This document shows positions 31,409 through 42,866 of a DNA stretch of 64,000 nt, piece after piece (the first letter of the stretch is position 1; every line of letters starts with the position of its first letter). A model generated the notes under the pieces. It did no database searches. It saw only the letters and a list, made by a program, of their open reading frames with translations, and had not been told where the DNA came from. Source of the stretch: Lineus longissimus (Eukaryota > Nemertea > Pilidiophora > Heteronemertea > Lineidae); NCBI RefSeq assembly GCF_910592395.1, contig NC_088323.1:8802001-8866000 (forward strand). The letters run 5' to 3'. Made by a program: the position numbers and the translations under genes.

Positions 31409-34400
31409 ATGTTGCCAGCAAGAAGGAAACAAGTCGCCGCGGCGATTGTGGTTTACATGACACTGCGTGAGCGGAGGCAAAAGAGGAGGCACAAGCTTTG
31501 GGTACATGAATGGTTTCTTAGAAGGGAGCAACACGGTGCATACCACTGCCTCCTACGGGAGCTGAGATTGGAAGATTCGAGTCGTCTCAACAATTTTTTG
31601 AGACTCTCCGCAGTTGACTTCGAGGAGCTTGCAGTGCTTGTTGGACCCAGGATCCACAAACAGGACACGTGTATGCGGCCTGCAATTCCAGTGAGGGAGC
31701 GCCTTGCCGTGACTTTGCGCTTTCTGGCAACTAGTGCTTATTTCCCCACTATCTCATGAATAGAGCACGTACATGAGGTACTGCACTGAGGGATTTCAGC
31801 AGAAGAAATAGGTAAAAAGGTGATAACTTTCCAAATATTGCTTTATTTCACGGTTTATTTCCCAATAAACAAACCAGACACAGTTCCACTGACATAACTG
31901 AAATTCAATGAATAACCGGTAATATGAAGTTCCATTTATGTCATTATTTTATTCACTTCTGTCACATCAGATGTTATAAAACATCTCGGATAAATTTTAT
32001 AAACATCTGGGCTGGGTTGTACAAACAACGTTAGCAGATAACATGGCGTTAACACAGATTGGCGTTATCTTTCCGAGACCAACCATGGCAAAACTGGAAG
32101 TAACAACTGAATTGACTTTTGCAGGATGTAACCCCTGCTATCGAAGTTCTAGATGGCAGATTAAAATTTGGTATCAATCCTTCAAGTGAGACAGGACTAG
32201 TGTGAGAAAGATAACGTCAGTTTGGCTTAACGCCACGTTATCTGTTAATGTTGTTTGAACAACTGGCCCCTGAATGTTAAATAATTAATTTTGTCTTGGT
32301 GATTTAAAATTACCAGTGAGATGTTTTAAAAACATATGATATTTGATAAACATCTGATGTGATATAAATCGAATAATTATGACATGAAGAACTTCATAAA
32401 TGAAGGCCATGTAAATTCTTAAACTTTCCTTTTTATTTCTAAATTCAGGCGATTCATTCGTCAGCCTGATGTATCTCTTCCGTATATCTGCCGTAACGAT
32501 ATCCCGTATTGTGTCTGAAGTGTGCAAAGCCATTTACAAGGCACTCAAGGAGGAATTCCTGAAGGCAAGTCGGTACCACTGAATCGTATGACCGGCGGTC
32601 ACGGCAGTGTTCTCTGGAGTTGAATTCATGTCATAATTATTTGATTTATATCAAATCAGATCAGATGTTTGATAACTCTTTTCGGTGAGATGATTATTAA
32701 ATATCCGACAGATAATTTTAAAATATCGCCCACATTTTGTTTGAATTCCCAGGGAATATGAAAGCACGGTTGCGATTGGTTGGTAATTTTTGGAAAGTAA
32801 CGAAGGCATTCGGGATCATACGGAGTTTGCCGAGATGAAATGAGATTTTTTAATATATAAGATGTTTTATAAACATCTCAATGGGACGATTTAAAATCAT
32901 CTGATGTTTTAAATTTATCTGATAATTTTAAATCATCTGGACAGAATATAATTATTTAACATCAGATCTATAGGTAATGTCTCGAGATGTTTTACAATAT
33001 CTCATGTGATAGAATTGAATATAATTATGACATGAATGGAAAATATAGTGTTCGGTCACCTATTATATTCTGTGACACCAATTAATTATTCTTATCATTA
33101 CACATGACGTTTGTCTGATCCTGAAGCATGTGTAGGAAGGAAAATTGATTCGGAATTTGCTTGTCGTCCGGGCCTGTGTTTCCCTGCTCTTTTTGGCTGA
33201 ATCCCGTCAACGAAGGACTGCAAGTTGAGCTGCGAGAAGTGCTGGGCGTCAGTGTGGTTGTCATAGCTGCGGCGTCTTCATCGTCCTTCTCAGCTGCTTC
33301 AAGAATGACCCTTTGAATATCCCGTTTCAATTTCTTGCGGTTCGACTCTGATTTCAATTCCCTCAACTCAGAAGCAACAAAAGCACCAAATGTGTCCAGT
33401 TCATCGGTCTCCCTTGACATAACTTCACATGCCTTCTGAAGGATTTCATCAGACGCACGACCGACATCCTTTCGTTTTCGAGATTTCGACGGTGGCGGGT
33501 TGGGTGTGGCCACGGAAGATGGTGATCCTCGAGGTTGAGTGCAGATCTCGTCCTTGTTAAATAGTGTTGCATCTGGCGTATCATCTGGCGCTTGTTCTTC
33601 TTGTTCCTGAAAATATATATTTTTTCTGTTTGAATATTGTGGTACAAGTACATGTATAGTTACGATTTTTTTAATTTTTTGCAGTTTCCTTCCGACTCCG
33701 ATGATTGGTTACAACTTGCTTCCGAATTCTTTGAAAGGTGGAACTTCCCCCAATGCATCGGTGCCATAGACGGAAAGCATATTACCATGCAAGCTCCAGC
33801 AGCGTCTGGGAGTTTTTATTTTAATGACAAAGGGTTCCGCAGTATTGTGCTGATGGCATTGGTTGATGCGAAATACCGCTTTACGTTTGTCGACGTCGGA
33901 TGTAATGGAAGGGTTGCTGACGGGGGCATATTCGGCAGGTGTTCATTATCTTCGGGTCTTGAGAACAAGACCCTTTGCCTACCATCACCAAGGGTACTTC
34001 CAGGTCGAAATATGAAGGTACCATTTGTATTTGTGGCCGACGATGCTTTTCCATTGCGGGAAAACATAATGAAACCATATCCTCTGCGAGACATTCCCGG
34101 TAGCATGCGCATCTTCAACTACCGACTTTCGAGAGCGCGTAGAATCGTCGAAAATGCATTCGGCATAATGTCCAGCGTCTTCCGCATATTTCGAAAGCCG
34201 ATAGCTGTAGATGCACAGAAAGCAGAGGATATCGTTTTGGCTTCCTGTGCATTACATAATTTGATGATCACGAAGAAAGACTCGCGCGCACGCTACGCTC
34301 CACATGGTACAGTCGATATGGAAGACATGGCTACTGGTGTCATTACCCCTGGAGCATGGCGAAAAGAGGGCATGCCAGCAAACAACCTGCTCCAAATCGA

Positions 34401-34512
34401 GCCATTCACAAGCAACCGTCATGCTCAAACCCCACAAGACATCCGCCACGAATTTCGAGAGTACTTCCTCTCACCCCAGGGTGAGGTTTCGTGGCAGTAC
34501 AAGTTCATTTGA
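31409..34512 (+). CDS. PIF/Harbinger transposase (HARBI1-like, DDE_Tnp_4)
   Basis: Exons 31409-31733, 32449-32564 and 33685-34512 join to 423 codons (422 residues), the usual family length. Intron 1 uses a GT donor (A/GTGCTT) and acceptor TTCTAAATTCAG. Intron 2 uses a GC donor in the context AAG/GCAAGT and acceptor TTTTTTGCAG, so it is a GC-AG intron. Residues 1-109 are the N-terminal region (YHCLLRELRLED, GPRIHKQDT). Exon 2 supplies DSFVSLMYLFRIS and the EVCKAIYKALKEEFLK helix. Exon 3 carries the RNase H-like core: D176 in IGAIDGKH, D266 in VFVADDAFPL and E303 in RRIVENAFG. No stop or frameshift is needed. It would cut and paste the element in the nucleus together with its MADF partner. No HARBI1 orthology is claimed. 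Confidence 0.85.
31928..32395. mobile_element. Imperfect inverted-repeat MITE in transposase intron 1
   Basis: GAAGTTCCATTTATGTCATT at the left pairs with the inverted TTATGAAGTTCTTCATGTCA at the right. CACATCAGATGTT words lie inside both arms. It is related to the element at 32624-33037 and is itself interrupted by a second inverted-repeat element (next entry). Limits are approximate. Confidence 0.65.
32009..32270. mobile_element. MITE with GGGCCAGTTGT-type ends nested in the previous one
   Basis: The left end (GGGCTGGGTTGTACAAACAA) and the right end read on the - strand (GGGGCCAGTTGTTCAAACAA) continue for about 60 bp each with AGCAGATAAC/ACAGATAAC, GGCGTTAA and GACGTTATCTTT shared. The interior is under 150 bp. 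No certain target duplication was found. Confidence 0.75.
32624..33037. mobile_element. MITE with perfect 17-bp ATTCATGTCATAATTAT ends
   Basis: ATTCATGTCATAATTAT at 32624-32640 is exactly inverted at 33021-33037. Inner arms share ATCAGATSTTTGATA-like and AAACATCT words. It lies in the GC-AG intron of the transposase and just downstream of the MADF gene's stop. It belongs to the same family as the older copy at 31928-32395. Confidence 0.8.
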
Positions 34513-34988
34513 GGAAGCCGTCCTTAAAGTGGGCGGAATGAAGAGCATTTATGACATGAGAGACTGAAATAAACCTGCAAGAGAGAAATCATGTAACAAA
34601 ATTAACAAATAAAGATAATTCTCACCAAATTGGTCTTCGATTTTCGTCCTCCAATAACTCCCCTTAGAAAAGAGAATGCCTTGTAGTACATCCACTTTGG
34701 GGTGTAAACGTCGTCAGTCCCTTGCCCAGATTTCCTCTTGGTGGCTTTCTTTAATTCTTGCGCATACTGGTTTCTCAGGTTGTGCATTTTTCTCGTCACT
34801 TGCACTTAATCTCTTTTACAATACTTCGCCTAACTTTTCCATGCATCCTCTTTCTTCAACCTGTCTCTATATTCGGCAGACGTGACATCCCATAGTGCAG
34901 GCCTCGCTCTGTAACCTTCAATGAGGTTGCTGACCGCATCTTGCGACCATTCACTCTCCGCAACTTCAACATGAAATTCGTCTGCCAT
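33082..34988 (-). pseudogene. MADF/Myb-like partner protein, two in-frame stops
   Basis: The second gene of the Harbinger element. Exon 1 (34988-34626) begins MADEFHVEVAES and has a MADF-type trihelix with YRARPALWDV, KKEDAWK and KMHNLRNQYAQELKK. Exon 2 (33606-33082) is low-complexity and ends in a BESS-like helix (RKKLKRDIQRVILEA) and a Gln/Asn-rich tail. The intron donor TTG/GTGAGA and acceptor TATTTTCAG are phase 0, total 296 codons. Codons TAG (34832-34830) and TAA (34808-34806) interrupt the trihelix while the flanking frame is intact, so the domain is broken as read. In active Harbingers this protein binds subterminal DNA and helps import the transposase. The intron contains transposase exon 3. 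Confidence 0.82.
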
Positions 34989-35282
34989 TTCTCGTGTTGA
35001 ACTCGCACTGATCTGTTAGACGGATCTGTACGACAGTTCTATCCCAAAATAGAGCAAGTGCTAGTCTATAAAGGCACTGTCTGACACTTTTATAACCAAC
35101 TTGCATAATCTATGTGGCTCACTTCCACACGACAGAAATTGACCATCCTACAATCTTTCGGACAGTTATCTATTGCTGTCATACAGCCACTAGCTGAACA
35201 ACTTCCACGGGATAGTCATTGGACAGTCACTATCTGACAGCAAACTTTCGACAGAAAACTGTCAAGTGGAGCCGCGCCTTAA

Positions 35283-36465
35283 CAGTCGTCTACAGAGGTG
35301 ACTTCGAATTCTTTTGTTATATAAGCCTGCAAGCCACTTCCTTGCTCGACTGTTCCAATGATACACGAGGATGCTGAAATAATTATAATATGCACCAAGG
35401 ATTCTATTATGAATGAAGAATTTCCTACGAAACATAGCACAGAGTGATTTTTTCGAGGCGTAACAAGAAGGGGGAAACTCGGGTGGCAACTTATTAATTA
35501 TAGACCGATATCAGTTTAAAACAATGCATCGTGCATGGATACGAAAGGCAAAGCGAATACGTCTGACAACCTGCTTAATTGTTGCTGCAATACGACTCCT
35601 TTGATTTTGTTGTTGTGGACCTTTCTTAATTGTCATTGCTATTCTATGCCATTTATGCCATTCTACGCTACGATATACCTTACGTTATGTTGTATGTTAC
35701 GTTATGCTATGTTATGTAATGTTATGTTGTTATGTTGTTACGTTTTGTAATGTAATGTAATGTTATGTGGTTATGTTGTTATGTTATGTAATGTTGTCAT
35801 GTCGTGTCGTGTCATGATTAATTTTATGATATGTTTGTGATGTAAAGCGCCCCTATCAAAATAATTACTTCCGTTCAATGAGTAAAGGCGCTTTAACACA
35901 ATTTATCGAAATGCTCGAATTTAATATTTTGTAGCAGATTTAGACATCATGTCCATCAGTTTTGTTTGACAAGGTAAAAAAAGATTTTGTAGTTTTCGGA
36001 GATTCGAAAATTCGACCTTCATTTTGGGTCATCGCTTGAGAGGGAGACGAGCTTAGCATCAGTTTGCTATCGAGTCATGATTTGACTTCATAATAATTAC
36101 GTTTATAGATGATTAGTACTTCTCAGAAACATTCACGAAGTTAGTGGCATTCTGAAAAAAACGTTATACAATTTCATTACCCTCTATGTACCAAACCCAT
36201 TACCTGTCAGTGTATTATTGAACGACGGTGACTTCTGCTTCCTGTTTATTCGCCACTCTGCTTTCACAGTGATGTTGGTATTGATCTACAACACTTTTCA
36301 AATCATTGACGCATTATGTAAATATTGCCCGCCATGGACGGTAATGCCGCCCCACCGGGATGCAATGTCTATGCTATGGCAACGCACCAGCAGCGTTCGG
36401 CGTGTCTTCGTCTTGTCATGACGTCCTTTCTGTTTGAATATTTCCTCCGACAGTTTCTTTGGCCC
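35283..36465. other. No gene; TTATG-rich low-complexity tract
   Basis: About 35640-35820 is a run of GTTATGTTATGTAATG-type words, a simple-sequence tract. The rest has no recognisable gene. Confidence 0.55.
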
Positions 36466-36471
36466 AATGCC

Positions 36472-37250
36472 TATGAGGCGCCATGTGGGAATTAACTTAT
36501 TTGACGAAATTATTTGAAATAAGCAAATTATATCGAAATAAATGAGTGAACGAAGTCAAGATTATTTCCAAACCATAAATTTGTTTATTTCAATTGTATT
36601 TAAACCATTTACTGTTCCTATCGATATTGTTTCAAACAATGAATTTGCTCTCTTTTGATTATATTCATCCAATAAAACAACGTAACTTTATTGTTTTCAA
36701 ATAATACATTTTCTGAATATCCGTGGTTTCAAATAATCAAACTGTCTCGAAATGATGGTTTGTTAAATAATCAAAATTAAAAAAGTCATGGCTTCTCAAA
36801 CCAGGAAATTGTCCATGCCATTGGATGATAAACAATCACGCACAAAAACATTATTTCCAAACCATCACTTTAACAAACTGATCGTTTCAAATCATGAAAG
36901 TATGCACGAAATTATTTGTATACAATCTAATTGTACTCATCTAATGTTGATTATTTGCATCCCTGCAACGTTTTTTCAAACCATGAAAACGCGAACTCTG
37001 ATTGTTTCCATCCAATCACTTCCAAAAGTCATTGTTTCCATCCAAGCAAAACTACGTTCATAGTATGCGCACATGGTTTGCGCAGTAGACAGGTTTGAAT
37101 TCGAACTTAATAAAATGGTTAAAATACAATTGGAATAGCAAATTTATGGTTTGGAAATAATCTTGACTTCGTTCACTCATTTATTTCGATATAATTTGCT
37201 TATTTCAAATAATTTCGTCAAATAATTTAATTCCCACATGGCGCCTCATA
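36472..37250. mobile_element. 779-bp element with ~115-bp inverted repeats
   Basis: The ends open TATGAGGCGCCATGTGGGAA and continue with CAAATTATATCGAAATAAAT and GAAGTCAAGATTATTTCCAA on both arms, nearly perfect over about 115 bp. AATGCC lies directly outside both ends (36466-36471 and 37251-37256), a likely 6-bp target duplication. The interior repeats short words such as TTTCAAACCAT and ATTGTTTCCATCC. There is no coding region. Superfamily is not assigned. Confidence 0.85.
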
Positions 37251-37256
37251 AATGCC

Positions 37257-39857
37257 GAGGCAGAAGTTCTTCATAATCAGCAGAGAGGCGGTGAAGCTAT
37301 GAATCTCCTACATCAGTGACCCTGCCGGGAGACATGGCGAAATGTCGACCGGCCGGAGCGGGCAACATTGCGAATATATACCACACGATCACGTGGCGTG
37401 TCTCAGCCAATCACATTCACGGAATCTCATTTGAGGTATGAGATATCCCGATTCTAGCTCAGCCATTTTCAACAGGGTCTATCAAAATAGTATAAAATTC
37501 ACTATCACCACGTACTGCAAACTGAGATACAGGCCTGCCTAAAAACAAACAGCATTTAAAATTCTTAGTTACAGGATGGGTGGCTTTTTACTTCTCATTG
37601 GGTTTATTCTTCTCCAGTTCCATTGGCAAACTATACTAGTCTTCTGAAAAATTTTGACAATTTTTTGATATTGTTTTTCCTCTGAGGTATAAGAAAAAAA
37701 CGATTTCCGTTAATCATCGCCCTCAGAGCAGAGGGTCAGGTCGATCACGTACTTGTATCAAAAACCAGTCAGCTTGCGGTTGTACAGGAAATTAGTTCAG
37801 TTTGAGATCAATGCGTGGTATCACAATACCAGTTAATGAATGGTATTTTCTATTTGAAACATATACTTAACTCTTCTCAAATTAACCCGTCGTGGTCAAA
37901 GAGCTTATTCGCGGGTTAAAAGCCCACCACACCCTAATCATCACACATTGAAAAGTGGCTCTAACATAGAAAATAACCCATTTCTCAGTATTTATTGCAT
38001 CATAGTCTTTCAAATAAAGAGTCCGGCAACTAGGGAACGTATGGCTTCAACATCAAAGCCGCCGCCCGTTTCGAAAGGCGCGCGTTTGGAGAGAGCTCTC
38101 TCAGGTAACGTGCATGGTACACCCAAGCCAATTCCGCCGCACAACTGGATTTTGAACAATTATTCGATCCGCTGAGCATGGCCGTTACAAGCAACCCGTT
38201 TTAAAGCAAGCGCCTGCTTCAAAGTCACAGATCTTTATAAAATTATTAAAATATAACGTCAAAGATGAAAGTGATATGTTTCGCATTTTGCTTTTCGACA
38301 GTTTTGAAGAGAAGCGATGGCACCGGTTTGGAAATAATTTTCGAAAAGCGTTTTTCTACTCCACTTCATCATATATTTTTGTGGTTAGCGGTTAAGTATG
38401 TTGTCGGTGCTTAATGGACCATCTAATGGTATCACATAGTTCCCTTTGTTGTCATCTAATGGGATATTCATATATCTTATTCATTTTGACCGAATACAAC
38501 ATTTAGTTTTATAACGGTTTTAATTTCGCGTTCGTGGTAAAAAGCAAAAAAAATGCAAAACGTACAGTTTTTTGTGGTTAGATGTTCACATGTTTAGAAA
38601 TCCCATTGCAGGAGTATAAAACATTTTCTAATTTAATGTTACTGCTATTAAATGGGATATTTGATAGTTTTGTGATTGTGAAGCCCTGTTTCCGATTTAT
38701 TTAGACTAGAAAACGGTTCGTTTTCCCATCAATAAGCTGTTTTAGCACGCAATTGAGTGGTGTGAGGTATACCGTTCCAATATTGTTGAACACGCAATGT
38801 GGCTTAAACGTTACACACATTTACGATGTGTACATCAAGTTTTGAGTCACCTCATAAGCAACAAGTTACGGTATATGTTGGCATGATTACAACCTAATCA
38901 TGGATTTTTTTATTACAAATTGCAAACAGATAAGAGTGCATCCCGTGCAGCCTAATCATGGTTTGATTATTGTTATATTTGGCAATTAGCAACTAATCAA
39001 CACATCTGCCTAAATTATTAGATCGTTCTTCTCAATATGATTTTTAGTGTACATGACTGTATGTATTTGTAGGTCTGATTTGGAACCATTTTGAAGTAGT
39101 AAATACCGTTATTTATGGATACTTCGGAATGATAGCGTTATAAGTGCGAGAGCCAATCAGATGTGAGCAATAATTTTGGGTCATATATATAAATGCCTGG
39201 TATGACACCAATAATATATATCACTTAACAATTACCATAAGAATGAATCAAAGTTAACACTATAAAAATTATCGCACGGTTACGTGGTACTGATTCGTTC
39301 CGATTTTAGCCTTTTATGACCCGAACCCACTTCCAAGAGAGCGGGTTTAGGCGGTTTGCGACTAATTGCAGACGACTTTCCTCATATAACTTCGAGGCCT
39401 GGGGAGTTTCTGATATCTGGTCCTGGTTGTTATAAGAGGTGGAATATTTGTTATCAGGAACAGAGAATTCGGTGGAACGATAAAGGTACCTGACTGAAAA
39501 ACCACTGTCATTGAGTCTAAACCTGGGCGGCAAATGCCCATACTTTCTGCAAATAATGTTGAAAATTCAATTACCGGAGGCTTGACTTGTAATCCTGGTA
39601 ACCATTCCAAATGAAGCTAAAAGTAAAACCAGACGTATATGTATCTGCGCGTTTTTATTCATACTTTTCCTCGTTGAAGACGGTTGTGAGATAGTTGTTA
39701 GTCCAGAGATAACGTACATCGATTCAAACACCGAGAACGTCCGTTGCACAAAAATATGTTGACTTGGTATTCCGTTTGTTGCGTTGCGCGATCGATCGAA
39801 CCTGGGTTTCACAAGCACAACAAGTCCGTTCGATTAGCAACAACTCTGCCCTGTTAT
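37257..39857. other. Mostly unassigned DNA
   Basis: Apart from the candidate exon at 38041 nothing was recognised. On the - strand a hydrophobic stretch starting MNKNAQIHIRLVLLLASFG (from 39662) looks signal-peptide-like, but its frame closes after 31 codons. The only nearby splice pair would define a 28-base intron, so no gene is called. Confidence 0.45.
38041..38104 (+). CDS. Candidate first coding exon (MASTSKPPPVSK...)
   Basis: An ATG opens 21 codons ending in CTCTCAG/GTAACG, phase 1. An acceptor CTTTTCGACAG ends at 38301 and is followed in frame by VLKRSDGTGLEIIFEKR. The start MAS, the phase-1 donor and the TTTTGAAGAGAAG at the next exon's start echo the gene at 10297-17850, where TTTTGAAGAGAAG follows an AG at 16239. 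It could be a paralogous gene or a decayed copy. Evidence is weak. Confidence 0.3.
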
Positions 39858-39981
39858 GGCAAAACCTAGTAAGTCATAAAATGAACAACGGTTGATAATG
39901 ATGAAAAAGAGTTCGCCACTGAGATTAACATGTCATTATAATCGACTGATTATGTAACAACATGACTTACTAGGTTTTGCC
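39858..39981. repeat. Perfect 20-bp inverted repeat
   Basis: GGCAAAACCTAGTAAGTCAT at 39858-39877 is exactly inverted at 39962-39981, with an 84-base spacer. It may be a small MITE. No target duplication was identified. Confidence 0.75.
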
Positions 39982-41290
39982 TGCATATTGTTAAATAAAA
40001 CGTACTGTAAATAAGCTACTGGGCGATTAGATATAAGGCAGGTTTCGAAACCCTCACGAAATGTTATTTGAATTTAAATGGGGTGTTTTTGGATAAACAA
40101 TTGAGAGGTTTTGCAGTCGACTGCAATACATGTATATAGATTTGGAAGAAAAAATAAAAATTGTATAGCAATGCTGCACAACATTTCTACCAGACCCTCG
40201 TGTTAATTTCAAACATGTCAATAAATATAATGTACAATGTATACATGTATTTACTATACATTATATAAATATAATGATAATGTATAGTAAATTTGTGAGA
40301 TTAATTTCATCTACTCTTAAATTGACACATTGTCCTTTGTATTATCATTTGTATCATGAGTTAATGTACAAGAGTCACTGCAATGCACCCTTGCACAAAT
40401 TGTACCTTGAGTGTACGAATAAACATGCATATATCAAGAGTCAGTTTTTATAAGATTCAGACAGTGGGTGATATATGACCGTCTCAGTTTTGCCTGAAAT
40501 ATTTTTCTGGTGAAAGGCCTATAGGTAGATAGAAAAATCGCGAAATTCCAGGTCCCTAAAACGAACTGTGTTTTTTTTCTACCGCCTCTGGGACGGTCCC
40601 TGTTGAGGGTCAAAATTGGACTTCCTAAAAATTACTTTTGCAGTTGAAATATCTCAATCCGCCAATTACTACCCAGATTTTTTTTGATAGATGTCATGCA
40701 GCCTATGATGGAAGGAGCTGCGGAAAATGGAAAAGTGTCCCTGGGTGTCTGGGTCACCGAGTCTGTCTAAGGCGGCAGAGTCGATGACAACATCCTCATG
40801 TAGACTGACAGATTTTTTAACTTCACCCAAACTTGACTATTTGTAACTTTTGAATGAAACTGCATCGTCATTTTAAATTGTCGTACAGTAGTTGAGGGCG
40901 CGGCGTGTTTGGGGTGCTGCAAAACGGTACTTTTTTTCTGAAAAGACACCGTGTATTTCAGGCAATCCAAAGCGGCGCCCTCAACATCCCAAGCTAGTTT
41001 ATGCATGATAGGATTCCATTACCTTGCCCAATACTATGCCACTAAAAATATTGTGGGATAATGAAGGCGCGAGGGTATAGGTGGCGTCGAAGTTTCCCGA
41101 TAATGACTCCGATTTGACCCGAGTTAGCTCTCCACGCCTCGACTCTTTCCACGTTGAACAATGCACTAGTATGGCGTTTCCTGGAGCTAGGATCTACCAA
41201 TTGACGTCATGGTGCTGCTATCGATTTTTTCGACGGCATGCTGATGGCGCTTGACCACGCAACTGCGACGATAAATGGAAATGATGCGTG
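39982..41290. other. No gene recognised
   Basis: AT-rich to mixed DNA. 40195-40330 is rich in ATAATGTATA-type words. A - strand frame at 40767-41006 has no recognised domain. Confidence 0.45.
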
Positions 41291-41400
41291 TTTTCGCAGC
41301 CACTCGGTTTAGGCCCTACGACGACGTTTATCTATTGTATGAGTTCACCCGAACAATATACAAACGTCGTCGTAGGGCCTAACCGGGTGGTTGCGAAACC
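41291..41400. repeat. Long hairpin, ~48-bp arms
   Basis: TTTCGCAGCCACTCGGTTTA opens the left arm. The arms share TAGGCCCTACGACGACGTTT exactly and continue to TATTGTA/TATTGTT around a loop of about 12 bases (TGAGTTCACCCG). Such a structure could be a tiny MITE or a foldback end. Confidence 0.8.
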
Positions 41401-41471
41401 GCACGTGAACTCGGATCTCGGCGTGCACTCACGTGGCGGGAAAGGTCTTTCGACCCAAGTTTTTGTCGATT

Positions 41472-42345
41472 TTATCTCAGAAACTTTAACCACTCATTGA
41501 ATTTGTCACTGTAACCCTTCCACTTCACTAATCCGTATTTATCACCTTTACTGGTCTTGTACCTTAACATCTTCTCGATCTTGTATTCTAGTTGGTCAGG
41601 ATTAGGAACGTAACTCAATTCCTGTTCGTAGAAGTATCCTTGAATTTCCTCTTTTTGGTAATCTCCAAGCTTGTAGACGATGGGATGAGTGAAGATGATC
41701 TGTTTGATTTGGAATACTTCCTCAGTGAAGTTGGGAAGGTAGCCTTTACCGAAAATGGACTTGTACTTTGAAATTCTTACACTGTCACCTACTTTGTACT
41801 TTGGATCACCGAAGGTTTCTTTGAGGTGAAGTCCGTAAAGGTTGTACCAAACTGCTCCTTCGTTTTCCATCTTTCTGGCGTCTACAGGTCTCATACCTAT
41901 TGATGAGTGAAATGAGTTGTTGAAGCCACTGACCAAGTCATCTAACATGTCAATTTACTTGTCGGTCTCCTTAATAGCAGTGAAATAATACCACCACATT
42001 TTATCCTTTAAAGTTCTGTTGAATCTTTCAATTACTGCTGCCTTCTTACTTGACAATATAGAGAGCCACCTATGTTGTTTTCTGTTAAGAGTTTCTTGAA
42101 GTTTTTTTGTTGTAGAATTCAGTGCCATCATCGAATTGGATCTTTTTCTGGTTTTGCCTCTCTGAAGGTCACTTTAAATGCATCTCTGATTCTTCTCCTC
42201 TCTTACTCTACACTGCTAGAGCCCAAGCGTAACGGTTGAATAAATCTATTACTGTTAATATGTATCTGTAATCTTCGTTTTTATTCTCAAACTTCTGCAT
42301 GTCAACCAGGTCGGCTTGTCATTGTTCGATGTAAGATTCCATTGT
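41472..42345 (-). pseudogene. Polinton/Maverick-type integrase relic
   Basis: The intact 3' part (41948-41472) reads from a HSSIGMRPVDARK helix through a strand-rich domain with KVGDSVRISKYKS and FYEQEL. It ends in a chromodomain-like KIEKMLRY...YLVKWKGYS-type segment (YGLVKWKGYSDKFNEWL). Upstream on the - strand, several frames hold core motifs: ADLVDM near 42320, a segment with a second Asp around 42120-42150 and ERFN near 42020. They are separated by frameshifts and stops. This order is that of the retrovirus-like integrase of Polinton DNA transposons. No polymerase, protease or capsid genes are recognised nearby, so this is a fragment. It is described only; nothing is reconstructed. Confidence 0.75.
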
Positions 42346-42860
42346 CTTTCTAGGTGAATTTCTTAACATCATGTGTGTCATCTGCTTTTCCCCTATTTAT
42401 CGGTAACAGAAGGCCTATAACCAAGCTCAGTAATATGATCAACAACAACATGACTGTGGTCAACATGAGTGTGAACAGGTTTATTTTCAATCGTACTAAC
42501 AGGTTTATTAATAATTGCATCATTAGTCAAACTTGGTCCTCTTGACGAAGTCATAGTCATAGTCTCCACCCTGATTGTATAACACTTCGTCCTCTCATCA
42601 TTGGTGGTGATAAAGTTGTTTTATTATTAACATCTATCTTACGAAGTTTAGCATTAATGGGTGCAATCAAGATATTGTTATTGTAATTAACTATTATACC
42701 CATCTTAAGTACCATGTCAGATCCAATGATGTAATGTACTGGTGATTAACAAAATCCAGTCTTGTATGTGTAGCAGATAATGATTAATCTAGTACCTAGC
42801 AATTGAAGTTGGAATATCAGGATGTTTGATAATGTTTTACACATGTTTTCTACATGAAGC
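42346..42860 (-). other. Possible further Polinton-derived sequence
   Basis: The - strand shows scattered open stretches, for example ILIAPINAKLRKIDV near 42650, between the integrase relic and the LINE tail. They are broken and no family can be named. They may be an adjoining gene of the same decayed element. Confidence 0.3.
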
Positions 42861-42866
42861 ATTCTT

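Larger units (their letters stand above)
31161..35282. mobile_element. PIF/Harbinger DNA transposon with interlocked genes
   Basis: The left end at 31165 reads GGTGCGGCTCCACATGACAG. The inverted right end at 35278 reads GGCGCGGCTCCACTTGACAG. Both are flanked by TTAA (31161-31164, 35279-35282), so a 3-bp TTA/TAA or a symmetric 4-bp duplication is possible. Subterminal regions are rich in CTGTCGACAG, GATAGTT and GACAGT words in both orientations, probable transposase or Myb-protein binding sites. The element carries a three-exon transposase on the + strand and a two-exon MADF/Myb-like gene on the - strand, with exons interdigitated. Three smaller inverted-repeat elements sit in the introns. Total length is about 4.1 kb. 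Confidence 0.9.

Noticed and set aside
30901-31410. 169-codon - strand frame
   Set aside because: It crosses the left end of the Harbinger element and has no domain, splice signals or coding-like pattern.
35640-35820. Open frame 35535-35750 as a Cys/Leu-rich peptide
   Set aside because: It translates a TTATG-type simple-sequence tract.
39306-39818. Secreted neuropeptide-like gene on the - strand
   Set aside because: A signal-peptide-like start exists at 39662, but the only GT..AG pair joining it to the downstream frame gives a 28-base intron. The downstream frame also lacks dibasic cleavage motifs.
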